Shown: positions 4,156-8,853 of the stretch, one piece after another
How positions within the stretch are numbered: the stretch's first letter is position 1
How the letters are laid out: each line of letters begins with the position of its first letter
DNA from: JAKLKS01 sp964370855
Lineage (GTDB): Bacteria; Planctomycetota; JAJSAM01; JAKLKS01
Length of the DNA: 8,853 nucleotides
Assembly: GCA_964370855.1 (NCBI GenBank)
Contig: CAYJMF010000158.1
Location: forward strand, 1-8,853
Reading direction: 5' to 3'
Made by a program: the position numbers and the translations under genes
The notes under the pieces: model-generated
What the model saw: only the letters and a program-made list of their open reading frames with translations
Told to the model about the DNA's origin: nothing
Database searches by the model: none

Positions 4156-6561
4156 GTGCCGAGGGACCCCGAGCCTCCCGCCCCGGACGCGCCGGGCACC
4201 GCCCTCCCGGTCCTCTTCCTCGTCTCCACGGTCGTCTTCCCCGGGGGAACGGCCCACGCCCAGATCCGCACCCGGCGCAACCTGCTCCAGCTCACCGGGC
4301 ACGGGGACCCCGAGACCCTCTTCCTCTTCGCCTTCGCCCCGGGCGCGGATCCCGAGCAGGTCGGTCCGCGGGACCTCCGCCCCGTGGGGGTCGCCGGCCA
4401 CGTCGTCTCCCGCATCCGCCTGCCCGACGGCTCCGTGCAGGTGGCCGTCCAGGGGATCCGGCGGGCCCTCAGGACCCGCTGGCGGTCCACGGACCCGGTC
4501 CTCGTCGCGGAGGCCGGGGAGGCCCGGGAGGACCCCGGCCGCAGGGAGGTCCTCGACGGGCTCGTCTTCCGCGTGCTGACGGAGATCGAGGCCCTCGTCC
4601 AGTCCGACGACGCCTACACCGGGGAGCTCCCGCGCCTCCTCCAGGCGAACCTCGACGATCCCGGCCGCTTCGCCGACCTCGTCGCCATGACCGTGGCCTT
4701 CGACCTCCGGGAGCGGCTGCGGATCCTGGAGGAGCTCTCCGTGGAGAAGCGCCTCGAGGCCGTCGGGGAGATCCTGAAGGAGAAGGTCGAGTTCGCCCGC
4801 ATCGCCCGGGAGATCGAGCACCGCGCCCACGAGGACATCGGCAAGTCGCAGCGGGAGTACTTCCTGCGCCAGCAGATGAAGGCCATCCGCACGGAACTCG
4901 GGGAGGAGGGGCGCGAGGAGGCCGACGCCCGCCGGTTCACGGAGAGGGCCGACGCCGCCGCCCTCCCCCCGGAGGCGGACCGGGCCGTCCGCGAGGAGAT
5001 CGCCCGCCTGCGGTCCACGAACCCGGCCTCCTCGGAGTACGGGGTCATGCTCTCCTGGATCGACTGGGTGCTCTCCATGCCGTGGTCGGCGGAGACCGAG
5101 GACTCCCTCGACGTGGAGGCCGTCCGCCGGATCCTGGACGAGGATCACACCGGGCTCGAGAAGCCCAAGCGGCGCATCCTCGAGTACCTCGCCGTGCGGG
5201 CCATGGCCCCCGGCGCCCCCGGCCCCATCCTCTGCTTCACGGGCCCCCCGGGCACGGGGAAGACGAGCCTCGCCCAGTCCGTGGCCCGGGCCATGGGCCG
5301 CAAGCTCGTCCGGATCTCCGTGGGAGGGGTCCACGACGAATCCCAGATCCGCGGCCACCGCCGCACCTACGTCGGCGCCCTGCCGGGGCGGATCGTCCAG
5401 GCGCTCCGCCGCTGCGGCGTCCGGAACCCGGTGATGGTCATCGACGAGGTGGACAAGATGAGCGCGGGCCTCCAGGGGGACCCCGCGGCGGCGCTCCTCG
5501 AGGTCCTCGACCCGGAGCAGAACGGGGCCTTCGCGGACCACTACCTCGATCTCCCCTTCGACCTCTCCCGCGTCCTCTTCATCACCACGGCCAACGAGCC
5601 CTGGGAGATCCCCGGGCCCCTCCTCGACCGCATGGAGACGGTGGCCCTGCGGGGCTACACCTCCGAGGAGAAGACGGCCATCGCGCTCCGCCACCTCGTC
5701 CCCCGGGTCCTCGAGGCGACGGGGATGAAGGGCCGCCTGCGCATCCCCGCGGCCACGGTGAAGGCGATCCTCCGCCTCTGGACCGCGGAGGCCGGGGTGC
5801 GGGACCTCCGCCGCCGCCTCGAGGAGGTCGCCCGGAGGTTCGCCGTGCGCGCCGCCGCCGGCGAGAAGGGCCCCTTCGCCGCCGCCCCCCGGGACCTCCC
5901 CGGCATCCTCGGCCCCCCGCCGATCCACGCCCCGGAGAGGCGCCGCCGCCCCGAGCCCGGGGTGGTGACGGGCCTCGCCTGGACGGGCACCGGGGGGGAC
6001 CTCCTCGTCATCGAGGGGCTCCGCATGCCCGGGACGGGGGGCTTCCAGGTGACCGGCTCCCTCGGGGACGTCATGAAGGAGTCCATCCAGGCCGCCGCCT
6101 CCTGGGTCCGCTCGAGGGCGGAGGCCCTCGGCCTCTCCAAGGAGGACTTCTCCTCCAGCGACATCCACATCCACCTTCCCGAGGGGGCCGTCCCCAAGGA
6201 CGGGCCCAGCGCCGGCGTCGCCGTCACCCTGGTCATCGCCTCGCTGTTCACGGGGCGGTGCGTCCGGCCCGACCTCGCCGTGACCGGGGAGGTCACCCTG
6301 CGGGGGAAGGTCCTCCCCGTGGGCGGGCTCGCGGAGAAGCTCTCCGCCGCCCGCCGTGGCGGGGTCCGCCTCGTGCTCCTGCCCGCGGCCAACCTGCCGG
6401 ACCTCGAGGAGGTCCCCCGCCCGGTGCTGGACGGCCTCGAGATCCTCGGCATCGACACCGTGGAGGAGGCCATCGGGGCCGCCCTGCTGCCCCTCCCCGC
6501 CCCCCGCGGGAGGGGCCGCCCCCGGGGCTCCCGCCGCGCGGCGCGCCGCCCTTCCCGATAA
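4156..6561 (+). CDS. lon: ATP-dependent Lon protease (LonA type)
   Basis: An 801-residue cytoplasmic protease that unfolds and degrades damaged and regulatory proteins. The N-domain (about 15-250) starts with LPVLFLVSTVVFPG (17-30), a slightly degenerate form of the family's usual LPLRDVVVFPG. The AAA+ domain has Walker A GPPGTGKT (363-370), Walker B VMVIDEVDK (426-434), sensor-1 Asn480, an arginine finger in LLDRME (Arg492) and a sensor-2 Arg549 in GVRDL. The protease domain (about 600-775) keeps the Ser-Lys dyad: Ser685 in PKDGPSAG and Lys728 in GGLAEKL. Their 43-residue spacing equals that of E. coli Lon. The 784-residue E. coli protein lacks an equivalent of the basic tail 781-801, which contains an AT-hook-like GRGRPRG. 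The GTG start is chosen because the N-domain begins about 15 residues later and no ATG, GTG or TTG lies in frame back to the stop at 4051. SD pairing is poor, with eight Cs (4147-4154) just before the start. Confidence 0.95.
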   Translation: MPRDPEPPAPDAPGTALPVLFLVSTVVFPGGTAHAQIRTRRNLLQLTGHGDPETLFLFAFAPGADPEQVGPRDLRPVGVAGHVVSRIRLPDGSVQVAVQGIRRALRTRWRSTDPVLVAEAGEAREDPGRREVLDGLVFRVLTEIEALVQSDDAYTGELPRLLQANLDDPGRFADLVAMTVAFDLRERLRILEELSVEKRLEAVGEILKEKVEFARIAREIEHRAHEDIGKSQREYFLRQQMKAIRTELGEEGREEADARRFTERADAAALPPEADRAVREEIARLRSTNPASSEYGVMLSWIDWVLSMPWSAETEDSLDVEAVRRILDEDHTGLEKPKRRILEYLAVRAMAPGAPGPILCFTGPPGTGKTSLAQSVARAMGRKLVRISVGGVHDESQIRGHRRTYVGALPGRIVQALRRCGVRNPVMVIDEVDKMSAGLQGDPAAALLEVLDPEQNGAFADHYLDLPFDLSRVLFITTANEPWEIPGPLLDRMETVALRGYTSEEKTAIALRHLVPRVLEATGMKGRLRIPAATVKAILRLWTAEAGVRDLRRRLEEVARRFAVRAAAGEKGPFAAAPRDLPGILGPPPIHAPERRRRPEPGVVTGLAWTGTGGDLLVIEGLRMPGTGGFQVTGSLGDVMKESIQAAASWVRSRAEALGLSKEDFSSSDIHIHLPEGAVPKDGPSAGVAVTLVIASLFTGRCVRPDLAVTGEVTLRGKVLPVGGLAEKLSAARRGGVRLVLLPAANLPDLEEVPRPVLDGLEILGIDTVEEAIGAALLPLPAPRGRGRPRGSRRAARRPSR
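6489..6516 (+). repeat. 9-bp perfect hairpin inside the 3' end of lon
   Basis: GCCCCTCCC (6489-6497) and GGGAGGGGC (6508-6516) are exact reverse complements around a 10-base loop. The hairpin lies about 43 bases before the lon stop codon and encodes part of the Pro/Arg-rich tail. It has no U tract. It could protect or pause the lon transcript, or be a by-product of GC-rich tail codons. Confidence 0.4.
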
Positions 6562-6562
6562 C

Positions 6563-6591
6563 TTGAAGAGGGGGGGCGCGGGGCGTAGGCT
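6563..6591 (+). promoter_or_regulatory. Predicted promoter of the EF-G gene
   Basis: -35 TTGAAG (6563-6568), 17-base spacer, -10 TAGGCT (6586-6591). It starts one base after the lon stop codon. Predicted RNA start is near 6598, giving an 86-nt leader to the fusA ATG. The match is four of six at -35 and three of six at -10, covering the most conserved -10 bases (T1, A2, T6). The spacing is ideal. This is the least GC-rich part of the spacer, which supports the call. Confidence 0.5.
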
Positions 6592-6611
6592 CAGTTGTTT
6601 TACCCTCGGTC

Positions 6612-6632
6612 CGGCGGGGGGATTCCCCGCCG
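6612..6632 (+). promoter_or_regulatory. Stem-loop in the EF-G leader (or lon terminator stem)
   Basis: CGGCGGGG (6612-6619) and CCCCGCCG (6625-6632) form a perfect 8-bp stem with a 5-base loop GGATT. If the promoter at 6563 is right, the stem begins about 14 nt into the leader and could stabilise the mRNA 5' end. No T run follows, so intrinsic termination of lon there is less likely, though it might act with a factor. No ribosomal-protein or riboswitch motif is recognised. Confidence 0.45.
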
Positions 6633-6671
6633 ACGCCGCGGGTGGAATCACGTCGCCCGACACCGACGACC

Positions 6672-6676
6672 GGAGA
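6672..6676 (+). promoter_or_regulatory. Shine-Dalgarno site that sets the EF-G start
   Basis: GGAGA lies 7 bases before the ATG at 6684. An in-frame GTG at 6642 would add 14 residues rich in Pro, Thr and Arg that EF-G proteins lack, so the ATG is preferred. Confidence 0.75.
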
Positions 6677-6683
6677 CCAACCC

Positions 6684-8774
6684 ATGACGCAACCCGCCTC
6701 GAAGCGCCGCAACATCGGCATCATGGCCCACATCGACGCCGGCAAGACCACCGTCACCGAGCGCGTCCTGTTCTACTCCGGCAGGATCCGCAAGGTGGGC
6801 GAGGTCCACGACGGCGAGACCACCATGGACTTCATGGAGGAGGAGCGCGCCCGCGGGATCACCATCATGTCCGCCGCCACCCACCTCCAGTGGCAGGACC
6901 AGATGATCACCCTCATCGACACCCCGGGCCACGTGGATTTCACCGTCGAGGTGGAGCGCTCTCTCCGCGTGCTCGACGGCGCGGTGGCGGTGTTCGACGC
7001 CGTGAGCGGCGTCGAGGCCCAGTCGGAGACGGTCTGGCGCCAGGCCACCAAGTACGCCGTCCCCCGCCTCTGCTTCATCAACAAGATGGACCGCATGGGG
7101 GCGAGCTTCTCCGCCTCCGTCGAGGACATCCGCACCAAGCTTGTCGAGCCCATCCCGGTCCCCGTGCAGCTCCCCATCGGCGCCGAGGCGGGCTTCGCGG
7201 GGGTCATCGACCTCGTGGAGATGAAGGCCGTGATCTTCGACGACGCCAAGGGCTTCAACGAGCTCCCCGTCCCCTCGGACCTGGAGGCCGCCGCGAAGGC
7301 GGCCCGGGAGAAGCTCGTCGAGGCCGTCTCCGACGTGTCCGACCTCGTGCTCGAGAAGTTCCTCCACGGCGACGAGGTCACCGCCGACGAGCTGCGCGCC
7401 GCCATCCGCGCCGGGACCATCAAGGGCACCATCGCCCCGGTGCTCACCGGCTCCGCCCTCAAGAACAAGGGGGTGCAGCAGCTCCTCGACGCCGTCTGCT
7501 ACTACCTCCCCGCACCCGAGGAGCTCCCGCCCATGAAGGGCGTGGTGCCCCGCACCGACGAGCACGTGGAGTGCCCCCCGGATCCCGCCCTCCCCCCCGC
7601 CGTGCTGGCCTTCAAGACCGTGGGCGACCCCAACGGGGACCTCACCTTCGTCCGCGTCTACTCCGGCACCGTGGACCAGGGCCAGAAGCTCTGGAACCCG
7701 GGGCGCAACCGGGAGGAGCGGGTGGGGCGGATCGTGCGCATGCACGCCGATCGCCGCGAGGCCATCGACAAGGCCGTCGCCGGCGACATCGTCGCCTTCG
7801 TGGGGCTCAAGCACACCATCACCGGCGACACCCTGTGCGACTACGACAAGCCCGTGGTGCTGGAATCCATGGACTTCCCCGACGCCGTCATCTCCATGTC
7901 CATCGAGCCGAAGACGCGCGGCGACCGGGACAGGCTGAACGAGTCCATGGCCCAGATGGCCAAGGAGGACCCGACCTTCCGCCGCCACACCGACTCCGAG
8001 ACCGGCGAGACCATCATCTCGGGCATGGGCGAGCTGCACCTGGAGATCATCGTCTCCCGCCTCAGGTCCGAGCACAAGGTGGAGGCCGTCACGGGCCGCC
8101 CGCGGGTCGCCTACCGCCAGACCCTCTCCGGCCCCGTGGACGCCGAGGGCCGCCACGTGAAGCAGACCGGAGGCCACGGCCAGTTCGGCGTCGCCCGCGT
8201 CCGCTTCGAGCCCCTGGTCGGCACGCCGGAGATCGAGTTCGTGAACGACATCGTCGGCGGCGCCATCCCCAAGGAGTACGTCCCCGCCATCGAGGACGGC
8301 ATCCGGGCCTACTGCACCGAGGGCGGCGACCTGCGCTTCCCCTTCGTCGGCGTGAGGGCCACGCTCCACGACGGCAAGTACCACGACGTGGACTCGAGCG
8401 AACTGGCCTTCGTCGCCGCCGGCCGCCTCTCCATCCGCACCGCCGTGGAGAAGGTCGGCACCACCATCCTCGAGCCCATCATGCGGTTCGAGGTGACGGT
8501 CCCCGAGGAGTTCACCGGTCCCGTCATGGGCGACCTCAACCGCCGCCGGGCCGTGGTCAGCGAGAACATCGAGAAGGGCGGCGCGAAGATCATCCGCGGC
8601 AAGGTCCCCATCTCGGAGATGTTCCAGTACTCCACGACGCTGCGCTCCATGACCCAGGGCCGCGGCAACTTCTCCCTGGAACCCTGCGAGTACTCCCCCG
8701 TGCCCCAGGGGATCGCGAAGAAGGTCATCGAGGACAGGATCGCCCAGAGGAAGGCGCAGCAGGCGGCGAAGTAG
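6684..8774 (+). CDS. fusA: Translation elongation factor G (EF-G)
   Basis: A 696-residue GTPase that drives tRNA-mRNA translocation on the ribosome, of normal length for EF-G. The G-domain motifs are intact: P-loop AHIDAGKTT (15-23), switch I RGITIMSAAT (57-66), DTPGH (79-83) with catalytic His83, NKMD (133-136) and SALKNKG (257-263). Domain II spans about 290-395 and domain III about 400-475. Domain IV (about 478-598) includes QTGGHGQFG (494-502), and domain V has the TLRSMTQGRGNF segment (652-663). The YSGRI start after the P-loop helix and LPIGAEAGFAGVIDL (163-177) recall mitochondrial EFG1 and its bacterial relatives, so it may belong to the spdEFG1 branch. The QTGGHGQFG loop is also common in EF-G II proteins, so the subfamily is open. 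The neighbour is lon, not rpsL, rpsG or tuf. It has its own predicted promoter and leader hairpin. Confidence 0.95.
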   Translation: MTQPASKRRNIGIMAHIDAGKTTVTERVLFYSGRIRKVGEVHDGETTMDFMEEERARGITIMSAATHLQWQDQMITLIDTPGHVDFTVEVERSLRVLDGAVAVFDAVSGVEAQSETVWRQATKYAVPRLCFINKMDRMGASFSASVEDIRTKLVEPIPVPVQLPIGAEAGFAGVIDLVEMKAVIFDDAKGFNELPVPSDLEAAAKAAREKLVEAVSDVSDLVLEKFLHGDEVTADELRAAIRAGTIKGTIAPVLTGSALKNKGVQQLLDAVCYYLPAPEELPPMKGVVPRTDEHVECPPDPALPPAVLAFKTVGDPNGDLTFVRVYSGTVDQGQKLWNPGRNREERVGRIVRMHADRREAIDKAVAGDIVAFVGLKHTITGDTLCDYDKPVVLESMDFPDAVISMSIEPKTRGDRDRLNESMAQMAKEDPTFRRHTDSETGETIISGMGELHLEIIVSRLRSEHKVEAVTGRPRVAYRQTLSGPVDAEGRHVKQTGGHGQFGVARVRFEPLVGTPEIEFVNDIVGGAIPKEYVPAIEDGIRAYCTEGGDLRFPFVGVRATLHDGKYHDVDSSELAFVAAGRLSIRTAVEKVGTTILEPIMRFEVTVPEEFTGPVMGDLNRRRAVVSENIEKGGAKIIRGKVPISEMFQYSTTLRSMTQGRGNFSLEPCEYSPVPQGIAKKVIEDRIAQRKAQQAAK

Positions 8775-8803
8775 GGAGGGGGGAGTAGAGGGGCCCCCCG
8801 CCC
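8774..8803 (+). terminator. G/C hairpin after EF-G, possible terminator
   Basis: GGGAGGGGGG (8774-8783) pairs with CCCCCCGCCC (8794-8803), nine base pairs with one A-G mismatch and a 10-base loop. It starts at the last base of the TAG stop codon. No T run follows, so it would be an atypical terminator or a 3'-end stabiliser. The remaining 50 bases to the window end show no supported gene. Confidence 0.4.
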
Positions 8804-8853
8804 GGGCGTTGCGCGCCTTCCATGAGGAGGCCCTCCCCGCCAAGCGAGTTCCG

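Noticed and set aside
2086..6663. Minus-strand open frame of 1525 codons spanning lon and the mlaF region
   Set aside because: Only its last 268 codons are real (mlaF). The rest is antisense to lon and out of frame with mlaE, a His/Gly/Arg-rich translation without domains, open because stop codons are rare at this GC content.
6642..6683. GTG start extending EF-G by 14 residues
   Set aside because: The extension is atypical for EF-G, and the ATG at 6684 has a well-spaced GGAGA while the GTG has none.
6648..8843. 731-codon open frame antisense to nearly all of fusA
   Set aside because: It has no domain, is rich in His, Gly, Asp and Leu, and mirrors the codon bias of the real EF-G gene on the other strand. 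Shadow frame.
8822..8853. ATG near the right edge as the start of a further gene
   Set aside because: No SD site precedes it, only ten codons are visible and the peptide is uninformative.

Overview
The window is very GC-rich DNA (roughly 70% G+C by eye) from a diderm bacterium. The evidence for an outer membrane is a complete Mla/MCE-type lipid-transport ABC operon that ends in a lipoprotein gene. The species cannot be named from the sequence. The EF-G resembles the branch that also contains mitochondrial EFG1 (described in spirochaetes, planctomycetes and deltaproteobacteria) and it is not in a str operon. This points weakly to a deltaproteobacterial or planctomycete-like lineage, or to a poorly sampled high-GC phylum.

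Layout, left to right. Positions 1-419 hold no gene I can support. This stretch is low-complexity DNA: G-rich on the plus strand up to about 230, then a pyrimidine tract at 261-309. It contains several inverted repeats, chiefly a 62-nt hairpin (323-384) and an adjacent 10-bp hairpin (387-409). Positions 420-4007 are a four-gene operon on the minus strand. In transcription order it encodes a STAS-fused MlaE permease, the MlaF-type ATPase, an MCE (MlaD-like) protein and an ABC-transport auxiliary lipoprotein. The last three genes are joined by ATGA overlaps or an 8-nt gap. Positions 4008-4155 are a divergent intergenic region with a good minus-strand promoter for the operon and a weaker candidate for lon; their -10 elements overlap. 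Positions 4156-6561 encode a full-length LonA protease on the plus strand. A short spacer carries a promoter, a leader hairpin and a Shine-Dalgarno site. Positions 6684-8774 encode elongation factor G, followed by a G/C hairpin that may be its terminator. The last 50 bases show nothing I can assign.

How the genes work together: the MCE operon should move phospholipids or other lipids between inner and outer membranes. The permease and ATPase would form the inner-membrane engine, the MCE protein a hexameric ring with a long helical extension, and the lipoprotein an outer-membrane or periplasmic partner. No mlaC-like carrier lies within the operon, so a tunnel-type system is more likely than a shuttle. 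Lon (protein quality control) and EF-G (translocation) are housekeeping genes with no obvious functional link to it. All six genes look intact. I found no mobile element, CRISPR array, tRNA or rRNA. The most unusual material is the structured region after the operon, the DNA-binding-like basic tail on Lon, and the arrangement of the shared promoter region.
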